A DNA stretch of 52,224 nucleotides from Cudoniella acicularis (taxonomy: Eukaryota > Ascomycota > Leotiomycetes > Helotiales > Helotiaceae). The notes under the pieces were generated by a model. The model did not search any database. It was given only the letters and a program-made list of their open reading frames with translations, and was not told the origin of the DNA. The stretch spans positions 1 to 52,224 of the forward strand of contig JAAMPI010000202.1 in assembly GCA_013054445.1 (NCBI GenBank), given 5' to 3'. The translations under genes and the position numbers were made by a program. Positions 12,108 to 21,909 of this stretch are shown here, piece after piece (the first letter of the stretch is position 1; the number at the start of each line of letters is the position of its first letter).

Positions 12108-12660
12108 CGTAAAGTATCTACTGTGTATACAACTGAATTTAAGCCAGCCTCAAGCCCTAAGACTTAACTGATTTTCAATCTTAATATTCTCGCCCCGATT
12201 GGAAGCCCATGAACCCGCCACGCTAGCGCAATGGGGGCAGGATGAGGATGAGGATAAGGATGATGTGGGCCAAACGTATTGACGTCGGAGAATTAGTTCT
12301 GTGTTCGTAAACAAAACTCACCCGCCGACTGCAGTCGCACGATATCACTATCAAAGTTCGCTGGTCATGTCCTCCCGCGCGAGGCCCGCAGGGCAGCAGC
12401 AGCAGCATGCCTAACCCCCTACTCTCTGGAATAAAAAACCCGATGTGGCCCGAGCGCCGCGCGCCGGACTAGAACGGCGTGTTGGGGCTTAGAATTAAAG
12501 CTTTCGACATTTTAATAGTGAGGGTTAGGAGTTATTAATTGTCTATTTCGGGACCGTTAAATTCGTCGTGCTAAGCTAATAATACCATAGGCTAGCAAAC
12601 AACCTTTTTACGGTACAATCGGTTCCGATAAGTGTTCGCCACGTGACCTATAGACGCCCC
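12108..12660. other. intergenic
   Basis: No gene is recognised between the regulator stop and the AT-rich block. The middle part (about 12430-12480) is unusually GC-rich (CCCGAGCGCCGCGCGCCGG) and then changes abruptly to AT-rich DNA. Confidence 0.4.
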
Positions 12661-13022
12661 GACTCTAAAAGACTATAATTAAATAATAAATAAATCCTAT
12701 TATATTATTATTAAATGTTTATTAATAAAAGTCTTTATAATTATTCTAGAAATAAAATTTCTAAAAATAAAACACATATAAATAATTAAATTATTTATAA
12801 AAATAAATTCAAATTTTAAATATTAAAATATATTAATTATAATTTATTTAGTTATAAGTTTTTAAAAAGNATAACTTTTTAAAATATTTATATATTTTTA
12901 AAGAATGTTTAGAAATACCTACTTTTTAAAAACTTATAATTAAATAAACTTATATTATTCTATTTTAAATCTCAAGAATTATATAAAATTTTATATAAAT
13001 ATATATAATTAATATTTTATAA
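12660..13022. repeat. AT-rich block with imperfect long inverted repeat
   Basis: About 360 bases are almost wholly A and T. A 25-base arm at 12845-12869 matches, as reverse complement with one mismatch, an arm at 12922-12946. The pairing continues outward with more mismatches for roughly another 25 bases. One undetermined base (12870) lies at the start of the loop. It may be a RIP-degraded inverted-repeat element or an AT-rich isochore fragment. Nothing in it is coding. Confidence 0.6.
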
Positions 13023-13030
13023 AGTAAAGG

Positions 13031-13231
13031 ATGTCCTGGTTAGCGGGGCGCGGGTTCCAGCTCATGTTCGTTATCGTATGCTACTTCTTCGCCCCCTTCC
13101 CATATGATGCCGGCTTCGCTCGTGGACTGAGTCTCAGTGCTTTGGTGTCGGGTGCCAATATGCAATTCAATTCCTCCGCTGAGGTCGTTGCTGCTACTAT
13201 GTACGGCCCAGCGCTCATTAAGGCCGACTAA
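13031..13231 (+). CDS. unassigned 66-aa frame
   Basis: This frame opens directly at the edge of the AT-rich block and returns to normal base composition. The stretch YDAGFARGLSLSALVSGAN and the preceding hydrophobic FQLMFVIVCYFFAPF look protein-like, but I recognise no family. It may be the remaining exon of a gene destroyed by the AT-rich insertion. Bases 13232-13532 downstream hold nothing I can support. Confidence 0.2.
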   Translation: MSWLAGRGFQLMFVIVCYFFAPFPYDAGFARGLSLSALVSGANMQFNSSAEVVAATMYGPALIKAD

Positions 13232-13532
13232 AGGTGCTCACTAAAGAGCGGGGTCAGGACTCGTCGATTGGTAAGATAGGATAGAATGACGATGATGGAA
13301 AGACATTGAATTGCACTCGCTCACTGCGATGAAGAACATCCAAAAGAAGATATGTGTACATAACGAACTTAATTCAACCACAATGAATCTTCCAAATGAT
13401 TTCAATTGCTTGCGCGCACCAGTCTCAATTAGTGAATTCAAGACTCAATCAGGGTCATCGCCATCAAAACTCATGGATGTCGAATCGCTATCCCAATACT
13501 CTATCCTCATATTCTACCCTCACTTCATCCTT

Positions 13533-15083
13533 TCATCCCCAGACCTTCTCGAGCTCCTGGTGGGAGACTTTGGTCACCTCATTACTCTCATCCTTCGAAG
13601 TCTCATCGAGCGGATGGAAGACGTGAGTCCTCCACTTTCTAACAGGGATGTGCTCAAGGAAGAATCTATCGATCTCGGTATTCGTGCGTCCAGTGGTCTC
13701 TCCAACACAGAACCAGACATACGACAAGGTGAATAAAGTGGTACCAGCGAAGATAAAGCCAAGCATCGGGCCCAAATTTGCTGAGAAGTAAAGATAAGGA
13801 CTGACGAAAACCAGGAGCCAAACCGTAAAGAAGAACACACCGATGGCAGCGGCAGTGATCTTGTTTCGGTTGCGACCAACAGCCATTTCGGATGCCATCG
13901 TGTAGGAGAGTGTGCCGATGGAGAAATTGAAGCAAATGATGTTGATGTAGGAGAAGACGACGATTGTTATCCCAACGGGTTTGGAGAATGGACCTCCACG
14001 GTGAGTTGTGCCGAGACCACCAACGACGATGAGAGAGATTAACATGCCACATGTGCAGACCAATAGGTTGACACGGCGGCGCATCTTGTTGCCGAGAATC
14101 ACTGACAAGCCAACTGCCATGATTTGCAGGACGTTTGTGATAGTATTGATGGTGAAAGGTTGAGCAGTCCCGATGGACTGAGCGAAGACTACACCATAGG
14201 TGTACCAGAATTGAATGCCGTTGATCTGCTGTGCGAACATGGCACCGCATGAGTAGATGAGCTTGCGTCGCTCAACAGGATCGCGGAATACGGAAACCCA
14301 GCTAGATTGGTCTTCCATTTCGAGTTCCATGTTGACTTGATCTTGGATAACTTTCAGATCGGCTGCGCAATCGTAGCCTGGCATTGAGCGGTTGATCTTT
14401 TCCAGCGATTTCTCCGCCGCCTCATGCCTGCCTTTGTATACGTACCACACTGGACTTTCGGGTATGAATGGGAGGAGGATGATCATGAGTCCAGGGAGTA
14501 GAATGAGCAAGCCCATGGGAATGTGGTAGGAGTTCTTGTTGGGGATGGATTCGGTGCCTTGGTCGATACATGAGACGACGAATTGGGAGATCGATTGCAT
14601 GAATTGAAACATCATGAGTGCAGGGCCGCGGAATTCAGCAGATGCAACTTCACCAATATAAACCAAGCAAGTCGCGGTGAATTGACCAATTCCCAGACCA
14701 ACGAGGACTCGACCGACGGCGAATGCACTGTAGTGGCCATCTGAGACGAGCTGGACGACGGCGCCGAGGATGATGCAGATGGAAGCAGACAAGAAGACGG
14801 CTTTGCGCCCCCAAGCATCGTTGATTGGCGCAGTGATTAAGGCTCCGATAAATTCACCCACGTATATCAGAGACGCCGTGACAGAGAGGAATGTGGTCGA
14901 AAGTGCGTAAGTGCCATCGGCCTTCAATTCTCCGTAATCGTGGACGAAAGCTTTCATGCCCTGAATACCGGTGTAATAAATAGTATCGTATCCGTAGCAG
15001 AGAGCACCGATAGTAGAGACCAAGCAATAGAAAAGTGCCCATTTATGGTGCGCCCAGTTGATATTGAGGTTGAGGAGCGTCAT
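13533..15083 (-). CDS. MFS sugar-porter family transporter (alpha-glucoside permease-like)
   Basis: The open frame has its best start at the ATG at 15083, giving 516 residues, typical of the family. An upstream in-frame ATG at 15347 would add 88 non-homologous residues and is rejected. Landmarks in order are YGYDTIYYTGIQGMKAF in TM1, DAWGRKAVF (loop 2-3 signature), GRVLVGLGIGQFTATCLVY, PESPVWYVYKGR (the PESPRWL position), the long central cytoplasmic loop, QQINGIQFWYTYG in TM7 and ETTGRTNTEIDRFF near the end. This is the organisation of fungal maltose or glucoside proton symporters at the plasma membrane. There are no introns and no damage. Its position beside the phenolic-type enzymes suggests uptake of a sugar, a cyclic polyol or a phenolic glycoside; the substrate cannot be read from sequence. 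Confidence 0.92.
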   Translation of the reverse strand: MTLLNLNINWAHHKWALFYCLVSTIGALCYGYDTIYYTGIQGMKAFVHDYGELKADGTYALSTTFLSVTASLIYVGEFIGALITAPINDAWGRKAVFLSASICIILGAVVQLVSDGHYSAFAVGRVLVGLGIGQFTATCLVYIGEVASAEFRGPALMMFQFMQSISQFVVSCIDQGTESIPNKNSYHIPMGLLILLPGLMIILLPFIPESPVWYVYKGRHEAAEKSLEKINRSMPGYDCAADLKVIQDQVNMELEMEDQSSWVSVFRDPVERRKLIYSCGAMFAQQINGIQFWYTYGVVFAQSIGTAQPFTINTITNVLQIMAVGLSVILGNKMRRRVNLLVCTCGMLISLIVVGGLGTTHRGGPFSKPVGITIVVFSYINIICFNFSIGTLSYTMASEMAVGRNRNKITAAAIGVFFFTVWLLVFVSPYLYFSANLGPMLGFIFAGTTLFTLSYVWFCVGETTGRTNTEIDRFFLEHIPVRKWRTHVFHPLDETSKDESNEVTKVSHQELEKVWG

Positions 15084-15933
15084 TGCGACGATTTGAATGG
15101 GAAAATCGAAGACGGAAAGTTTCCAGAGGCGGTGTAAATGCTTCGAGGTCAAAGAACTCAAGAGACTCCAAGCTGATGGAAGGAACTGGGAGCGAAACTT
15201 AGGGATCGTCGAGCTTTTTATCCTCTTTCTAAGGCGGACTTCCATTTTGGGACAACAACCCCATGATGGGGTTGGGGTTGCGGGGTGAGCAGTGGCAGGT
15301 TCCCAAGTTGCAAGGCAAACCTCGCCTGTGGAGAGCCCTAAGGTCAAAGTGTCGCGTTCCGACGCAAGGGCGACGACCTAACAAAAAAGTAGCTTCAGCT
15401 TGCTGATTTAGAACGCGGCCTTTGACGGTCTGGATTTTGATAGAGATGAGCCCCCGTGTGCGGAGATGCGGAGACTCCATGTCAGCGGACTGTTTCCTAA
15501 TTGGGAAGTCCTACAATGAGGCGGCAAAGCCACTGGGCTTCCTTTTTGCGAGTATCAGCCCTCCATCTCGGCATCGCCGTAACCCGCAGTAGCAGCAGTT
15601 GAAATGCTCAGGTTACACAGTTGATGTTCTATTGAGACCTTCTAGCATACTTCTCCGAAAATGGATTTCAAGAACCAAGCTGGCGGGCATCACTAACTCC
15701 AAATGACTCGCTACACATATTCTTTGAGTGACTGGGAAAGTGGAACGTTTAGAGAACAGAAGTCGCAGCCCAGTTGATCTGGTCACTTGAAAGAGGGCAA
15801 ATTTGAGTGTGATATTTGTTCATCAATTCTTTTTTTACAAATCTATGTCCCCAGATCTCTATCTATCGCTAGAATGAATACAGGAATGAAAGCAGAATAG
15901 CATGACATACATTCTGAAGAATAAGAAAATGCC
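15084..15933. promoter_or_regulatory. intergenic between MFS and P450 (upstream of MFS)
   Basis: These 850 bases hold the promoter of the transporter and the 3' flank of the P450, both on the minus strand. No coding sequence is supported. One CGG-N5-CCG pair (CGGCATCGCCG, near 15572) is present but has no partner of the N3 type seen elsewhere in the cluster. Confidence 0.4.
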
Positions 15934-17553
15934 TCAATTCAATCGCCGCCGTGCAATCATTTCCAACTCTCCAGGATTAGAATTAAATCTCTCAATAGTC
16001 TCCAGCTCGAAGTCCTCGCTCAAAAACTCAAAATCAAACGCTCGCACCAAAGTGCCAATGACAATCAGCAGTTCGAAATACGCAATATTTCGCCCAATGC
16101 AGGCACGAGGTCCAGTGCTGAATGGGAAATGAGCCTTGCTCATTCGTTCCTTATCGCCATCAAACCACCTTTCTGGGATGAACTCCTCAGGCTTGTCAAA
16201 TGCGACAGGGTCCCGAAGCAAGGTGTATGTTGGCACCGAGACGGTGACACCTTCTGCGACAAACTGGCCTGCAATATAACGACCTCCTTTTGGCACAACT
16301 CGTGGTAAGCCAAAAGAACTCGCTGGACGGACGCGTAGGGATTCTTCAATACAGGCTCGTAGGAATGGTAAGGATGCTAGTGATTCGTAGGTTGGAACGT
16401 CAGAAGCTCCTATGGCGGCATCGAGCTCTGCTCGGAGCTTTGAAAGGACATCGGGGTGTTTGTAGAGAAGATAGATCGCGTTGGTGAGCGCAGCTGTTGT
16501 GGTATCTGTGCCGACGTTCATCATGACTGAGCATTCTGACAAGATCTCACCCGCTGATAGGTTGAGATCCTCTCCTTTTGAGCTGGTCAGCAGCTTTGAG
16601 AAAATGTCGTTTTCCGCGTCGGGATCGTGCAGTCTCTTCTTCGTATTGTGGAAGATGATGTTATCGTAATCTGCGCCGGCCTTCTTATATGGATGCCTCG
16701 AGAAAAGCTTCTTTGTGAGAGGAAGAATACCGGCTTCCATGCCGAGAATGGTGTTGATGATGGTGGCATCATGAAGACTCTTGATAAATGGCACTTGGTA
16801 GACTTTGCCGTCTTCGGCCTCTGCATTTACCATATCATCACCGCGCTCTAAACAGCCAAGCGTAGAACCATATAGCAGTTCAGCGAAGAGGTCGATGGTA
16901 TAATAATTGAGATAGCGGCGCATGTTGATGGGCTTCCCAGAAACAGCATGCTTGTCCACTTGCGCTACCAGAATGCCTGTGGTCTCTGTGACGATCGGCT
17001 CGAGATTTGCGATTGTCTTCTGGGCAAAGACGTGCGCCATCATCTTTCGTTTCCTCTGATGCTCAGCCTTGACACGTGTATCTGCCAGATGGCGGTGTTC
17101 GCCAGCGCCCCCATCATACCAAGCATCTTTGAGGAAGTTTGCGCCATGACCATAAATATCGGTAAGGGCTTGTGGGTCGGAGACGGAAATGTGATTTGGG
17201 GCGATGCGAACATGAGTGCCGAGTTTCTTGTGGGCCTCGTCAACGGCGAGATAATGCTGACATTTCAAGTTGTGGTATATCCTCCACAGAGATGAGAGCC
17301 CAGCATACGAAGGAGAAGCAAATTTGCGCAACGCTTTCTTGTCCAAGAAATAAAAAACGATTGGTTGAACCAAAATAGTCAAGGCTAAAGCCGCGGCCAG
17401 TACTGTATAGAAAGTTAGCAGGGGTTCAACTGTAAAGCAAAGAGAGAATTGGAGGTCTTGACATACTTTGAAGAAGCATTTTGATGATGGGGACTGTGAA
17501 AAGGTGTTGTTGTCACTCTGTGGTGAAAACTGGGAGCGTTTATAACAGCCCAT
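15934..17553 (-). CDS. cytochrome P450, benzoate 4-monooxygenase-like
   Basis: One uninterrupted frame of 539 codons contains every class II P450 landmark: an N-terminal hydrophobic anchor (LLTFYTVLAAALALTILV), the I-helix NVGTDTTTAA, the K-helix EESLR (ExxR), FIPERWF, and the haem loop FSTGPRACIGRN with the ligand Cys near residue 485. Sequence such as EAHKKLGTHVRIAPNHISVS and ETIERFNSNPGEL matches fungal P450s commonly annotated as benzoate 4-monooxygenases; true CYP53 identity is unproven. The start is uncertain. The long frame begins at 17553, but an ATG at 17479 plus a 37-nt GTATGT...ACAG intron (17466-17430) would also join in frame to the anchor; that intron would be very short. It is divergent from a P450 reductase relic, which suggests a dedicated redox partner once existed. 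Confidence 0.92.
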   Translation of the reverse strand: MGCYKRSQFSPQSDNNTFSQSPSSKCFFKVCQDLQFSLCFTVEPLLTFYTVLAAALALTILVQPIVFYFLDKKALRKFASPSYAGLSSLWRIYHNLKCQHYLAVDEAHKKLGTHVRIAPNHISVSDPQALTDIYGHGANFLKDAWYDGGAGEHRHLADTRVKAEHQRKRKMMAHVFAQKTIANLEPIVTETTGILVAQVDKHAVSGKPINMRRYLNYYTIDLFAELLYGSTLGCLERGDDMVNAEAEDGKVYQVPFIKSLHDATIINTILGMEAGILPLTKKLFSRHPYKKAGADYDNIIFHNTKKRLHDPDAENDIFSKLLTSSKGEDLNLSAGEILSECSVMMNVGTDTTTAALTNAIYLLYKHPDVLSKLRAELDAAIGASDVPTYESLASLPFLRACIEESLRVRPASSFGLPRVVPKGGRYIAGQFVAEGVTVSVPTYTLLRDPVAFDKPEEFIPERWFDGDKERMSKAHFPFSTGPRACIGRNIAYFELLIVIGTLVRAFDFEFLSEDFELETIERFNSNPGELEMIARRRLN

Positions 17554-18132
17554 GGCCTCCTTATTTACATATCGTTATGAACGTCAGCCTTGTCATCCGA
17601 TGTTGTTCTCAGTTCCCCTTCAAGCGCTCCGCGGCGTTTCCGTTTAAGGAACTCCGCCCACACATTCTGAAGAAGAGTGCGGGAAGTTCTGATCTGCCAT
17701 TGCCGCCTCGCTCCGCTTTTCAAATAAGCGGACATGGGGCATTCTGCGCTAGCGAATGATCCATGACTAAACGCACCTTTTGTGACCTTGTCCTGCTTCC
17801 CAGATCTCATGGCGTGAAGTGGAATTGCTCGAAACGGCATCTTCGCGTAGGGTAAATTCTCCGCACGGCCGGCAGATCATTGAGATTTCGGGTACTGTAC
17901 GACATCTGGGAATACCAATCACAGCGGAGCTGCCGTATGCGGTAAGGCCCGACGCTCTCAATCCGGCTCATCTAGTCCGCCATGCAGCGACTTCCAGTAA
18001 GGAGAAAGACCAATAGAGTGGCACGCAAGCAATGCAATAGAGATCGAAAATACTGGTCTGAGATATATAGAGTTAATCTCTGGTGTAGCAAATATTCGTC
18101 GTTCATCATTCATCCTCATACCCGTACACAAT
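17554..18132. promoter_or_regulatory. divergent promoter of P450 and P450 reductase
   Basis: This 579-bp spacer lies between two divergent start codons. CTCCGC or its complement recurs several times (near 17627, 17650, 17708 and 17859). Two CGG-N5-CCG pairs occur (near 17631 and 17922). These are plausible Zn2Cys6 binding words, though none has the N3 spacing found at the other cluster promoters. Confidence 0.4.
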
Positions 18133-18860
18133 ATGCTGCTCTTCAGTGACCTCGATATTCCCTTCCTCAAGGTTGTCTTTGCAAGTTTGGTCGCCTATAT
18201 CGTGAATCTTGCCGCGTCCCAACTAAATCGGAAACCCATTCTATCCCTCATCCCCGAAAAGAAGACAAAGCAAAAGAGTGGCACTCATGTCACAGCTCCA
18301 ACGAGTATCAAGCGAAAGCTTGAGCTTACGCAAACCAATGCGTGATTTCCTACGGCAGCCAGACCGGAACTTTGGAAAAGCCTGCAACGATCTTGTCCAA
18401 AGAGGCTCTTGCGAAATTTGGACTCGACTGCCTAGTCGCAAATCTCGAAGACTTTGATTACGATGACCTCCTGTCTTTGCTAGAAGATAAAGTGGCCATC
18501 TCCCTCTTGGCCACTTATCGCGAAGGCGAACCAACAGACAACGCGATTTCCTTTGATAAATACTGCAACTCACGGGAGAGGAGCATTGGCGCGGCCGCCA
18601 CTAGTGCCCACTATGCGGCTTTTGGGCTTGGAAGCAGTTCATACGCGCAATTTAATGCGATGATCAGACGCGTTGATTTGGCGCTGAATAGCATCGGTGC
18701 CACACGTCATGGCGATGTGGGGGTTGGAGATGATGTCCAAAACTCCACTCTGACATACGAAGCCGGAGACCACTTGGCTGTCTGGCTATCAAATGCAGAT
18801 ATGGAAGTCGCCCGATTCCTGGAAGTCTTTGGACTGAAGCAGAAGACACCAAAAATCCTC
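18133..18860 (+). pseudogene. NADPH-cytochrome P450 reductase, internally deleted relic
   Basis: A membrane anchor (FLKVVFASLVAYIVNLA) is followed after a frameshift near 18340 by the FMN-binding flavodoxin domain: ISYGSQTGTLEK, NLEDFDYDDLLSL, LLATYREGEPTDNAISF and YAAFGLGSSSYAQFN. The FMN loop carries Arg where reductases have Gly (TYGEGEPTDNA). Directly after GDVGVGDD the text jumps to LTYEAGDHLAVW and DMEVARFLEVFGL. That stretch belongs to the FAD-binding domain well over 100 residues later, so an internal block is missing. The NADPH-binding half is absent; after about 18860 the frame runs into unrelated AT-rich sequence. It should have supplied electrons to the neighbouring P450s at the endoplasmic reticulum. 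It cannot now do so, and P450s here would depend on the housekeeping reductase. Confidence 0.88.
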
Positions 18861-19313
18861 AAGCGAGGCCTTTTGCTGTGCTTCAGTGACGCCGCCGTCT
18901 TTGCACCAACTTTTAAAAAAGCTAAAATAGAAAAAAATCACAAGAACCCGAAAATGCCCCTTTTCGATAGGATTAATTCTCGTGAAAAGGAAATCATAAG
19001 TTTTGTGTTGTGTTTGAAATTTATTTATTAAAATAAAAGAATTATGAGAATTTTTTGGACTGTATTGCTGAAAAACGATCATATTGCTGAAGCGCACTAA
19101 AAAGCCTTACTTGTGAGATTTTTAGTGTAGTCCTGACGGACGATTAATTGGCTATGCGCGTCGCCGCCGTGCAGGTTCTGCTTCTGGCTCGAGTGGGAAA
19201 ACTCGCCATCAAGCTATACCCCCAAGCTAAGCCTGAGGATGGTTCGCTAGCAAACTACATGATAAATATACGTGCGAAGCTGTGTTCTCTGAAACCCAAA
19301 GCCAGCTCTTATC
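18861..19313. other. non-coding replacement of the reductase 3' half
   Basis: This stretch starts AT-rich (to about 19080) and holds no recognisable remainder of the reductase. A 60-codon frame at 19148-19330 overlaps the aldehyde dehydrogenase start and matches nothing I know. The rest serves at most as upstream region of the aldehyde dehydrogenase. Confidence 0.45.
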
Positions 19314-21234
19314 ATGGCAAAATCGGTTGAGGTCAGACTTTTCATCAATGGAAAGGTAAGAATCTCGAGAACTTTGATTCCCATGGTAACAAGGTGATCT
19401 AGTTTACGCCATCGTCTGACGGGGGAAGGTTCCCCATCTAGTCACCATACTCGGGAAAGATAGTTGCCGAAGGTGAATGAAACTACCTCCTCAGCTTTAA
19501 AGCCTAACCGGCGACTGGCTTTATTATATAAAGTTACGAAGCTACTGAAGACGATGTCAACGCGCTGTTGCAGCAGCAAAAGCCACATTCCCCGCATGGA
19601 GTGCATTATCACCAACAGAATGTGGCAAGCCAATGGCACAGCTAGCAGTCACTCTTGAGACTCTTCATGATGAACTGGCTGACCTGGAAGCATTATCAAT
19701 GGGAAGGCCTGTCTCTGGCTACATTGGCTTGAGAGGCGCCGCGCAAATATTCAAACAATACTCCGAGACGGGAATTAATAGCCGTGGAACTTCCAGCTTG
19801 AATACGCCCGGCTTTGTGAATATGACATTTCGATAGCCATATGGCGTGGCCGCTGCAATCATTCCTTGGAATGTGCCGTTGTATTTCCTCGCAAAGAAGC
19901 TGGCGCCTGCATTGGTCACAGGCAATACAGTGGTCTTGAAAAGTAGCGAAAAGGCCCCTCTAACGGTATGGAAACAGCCACTATAAAATGAAGATATTCT
20001 AATAGGCTTTAGTCTTTGAAACTGTTGGAGGTAAGGGTATAACCGTAGTACGCGGTATATAGTATATAGAGGATATATCTATATAGTCGTCGGTAGGCGG
20101 CTAAGGTGTGGGCGGAAGAAGAGTCGACTGTTAGGTCGAGAGTGATTCAAGTATGTGGAATAATAATATGATTTTGACTTAAAGACTTATCTATCTATAA
20201 AGGGGTGAGCGGACTATATATACTACAAGTATAGTTACTAGAAGCTTCTATATCATAGAAATCAAATAACAACCTAGAAGATTCTACTAAGTTTTAAACC
20301 TTAAGCCTAGAATAGTGCTTATTACTTAATAATACAACAGAAACTTGCAACACTTCTGAGCAAGGCCGGTTTCTCTGCTGGAGTAATTAACATTATTTCT
20401 GGCTTTGGTACATCAGGCGCCATATTAGCATCTCATATGGATGTCCGCGTACTGAGTTTCACTGGCTCGACAAAGACCGGGCGCAAAGTTCACAAGGCTG
20501 CAGCTGAATCCAACCTAAAAAGAGTTATTTCCGAATTGGCGGGAAAGTATCCAGCAATCGTCTTTGATGACGCCGATATCCACGATGCAGTCGAAGGCAC
20601 TCAACACAGTATCCAGTGGAATAGCGGCCAAACTTGCATGGCAAACTTTCGGATCTATGTTCATCAGAACGTTGCTGACGCCTTTTTTAAGAAGTTCAAG
20701 ACCAGATTCAGCTCTGCTCGCCTAGGTGATCCAACAGATCCTACAGTGAACCACGGACCTCAAGCGGACGAAATTCAGTACGAGACAGTACGCCAGTTCG
20801 TGGAGCTTGGCAAGAAAAGCGGCACGATAGCACTCAGGGGCGTCGAGGCGGAAGGGAGGTTTATCCTCCCAACGATCTTTACCGAGACGCCAGAGGATGC
20901 AAAAATCATGCGAGAGGAGGTCTTCGGACCCGTTGTCAACATTAACACCTTCGAGCGCGAGGATGATGTCATTACCAAAGCGAACGACTCAGAGTTCAGG
21001 TTATACGCAGCAGTATACTCCAGGGATATTGACCGGGCATTGAGAATGAGCCAGAGGCTTGAGGCTGAAACTGTGGGTATCAATTAAACGAGCCCCACAA
21101 CGGCTATGGACATGCCATTTGGAGGATACAAGGGAAGTGGTATTGGGCGGGAAGGATGGAACGAGAGCTTGGATAACTTTCTGGAGACGAAGACTGTGCT
21201 CATAAAGGTACAGAATAAACCACCCAATATGTAG
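19314..21234 (+). pseudogene. aldehyde dehydrogenase (NAD(P)+), broken
   Basis: The family is clear along the whole length: MAKSVEVRLFINGK at the ATG (19314), [34 protein letters not shown] (cofactor site), SELAGKYPAIVFDDAD with the general-base Glu, NSGQTCMA with the catalytic Cys, EEVFGPVVNI and DMPFGGYKGSG. Introns lie at 19356-19402, about 19472-19534 and 19966-20012. Lesions are an in-frame TAG near 19438, a one-base deletion near 19568 (in the Ala-rich helix), TAG before PYGV near 19834, a solo LTR at 20023-20339 inside the next exon, and TAA near 21085. The TAG before PYGV is where the family usually has Gln, so CAG to TAG is likely. Skipping to a later AG at 19439-19440 would bypass the first stop, but not the others. 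Expected role: oxidation of an aromatic or aliphatic aldehyde to its acid. Confidence 0.92.
20023..20339. mobile_element. solo LTR (317 bp) inside the aldehyde dehydrogenase
   Basis: The element begins TGTTGGAGG and ends TACAACA, so its ends form the TGTTG...CAACA inverted pair typical of LTRs. It is flanked by identical 5-bp copies of GAAAC (20018-20022 and 20340-20344). Removing it and one GAAAC restores the open dehydrogenase frame from the acceptor at 20012 through SLKLATLLSKAGF. It is therefore an insertion in an exon followed by LTR-LTR recombination. Confidence 0.9.
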
Positions 21235-21671
21235 CGGCTGCTCTTTAGTCTCAACAATAAATTTATAAGTTAAAAAGTGAAGCTTCTTTATGACCACACA
21301 GCACGCAAAACCTCATAGCTCCCAGAACAATAAGCCAGGTATTTAGATCATAGAGTAGCCTTGGAGATATGGTCATAATGAATGGCCATAACTAGGTTCG
21401 TCTTGGCTTATTTACGAATGGGCGACTTCGAAAATAGATGCCAGCTTCACATTAAGTTTTAACAACATATGAATGTTTGACATCTCGGGAAATCCAATCA
21501 GCTCTCTTGTTGGGACCCCAGACCACAAAGTAAGGAAAAGGCAAACGTGGAACCCATCACAAGTACAATAGTGACAAGCGGTGACCGAGCACAGAATTGC
21601 ATGGGAACTGGTTCAAGTGCGGCTTTAACATGTGCGTTCTCCGTTTTTCATAAGCGAAGGAAAATGTGCTG
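21235..21671. other. intergenic downstream of aldehyde dehydrogenase
   Basis: No gene is seen. The 3' part passes into the promoter of the second P450, whose base composition becomes GC-richer from about 21640. Confidence 0.4.
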
Positions 21672-21774
21672 CGGAACCCGCTCAAAGTTATATTAGCGGG
21701 ACCCGCTCTGTTACGGCACCGCGACAGACCCCTCTCACCGTAGTGTGGGTAGACGGAACGGGCCACGGAATCCG
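21672..21774. promoter_or_regulatory. three CGG-N3-CCG sites upstream of the second P450
   Basis: CGGAACCCG (21672-21680), CGGGACCCG (21697-21705) and CGGAATCCG (21766-21774) lie 136-238 bp upstream of the P450 ATG. Inverted CGG triplets with fixed spacing are the classic target of Zn2Cys6 homodimers. The second site extends to a 13-bp inverted repeat, AGCGGGACCCGCT. Three copies in 103 bp is far denser than chance would give. Confidence 0.6.
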
Positions 21775-21909
21775 ATCGTGGGGACTGCGGCGTTGTCTAG
21801 GATGGGGTTTCCGTGGCTAGGTATCAAAGGGTTCTTCGACGACATTGGACTTTCGTACCGAAACAACCACTTCTAGAGTAGTATTGGTTACTATTTTGCA
21901 ACAATTCTT

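Noticed and set aside
13311..13736. 141-codon plus-strand frame
   Set aside because: It overlaps the 3' end of the MFS transporter on the opposite strand; the transporter has clear family motifs and the frame has none.
15083..15347. Upstream start for the MFS transporter
   Set aside because: The 88 extra residues show no transporter homology, and the start at 15083 gives the normal N-terminus just before TM1.
17565..17840. 91-codon minus-strand frame in the divergent promoter
   Set aside because: No family resemblance, and it lies within the spacer between two well-defined start codons.
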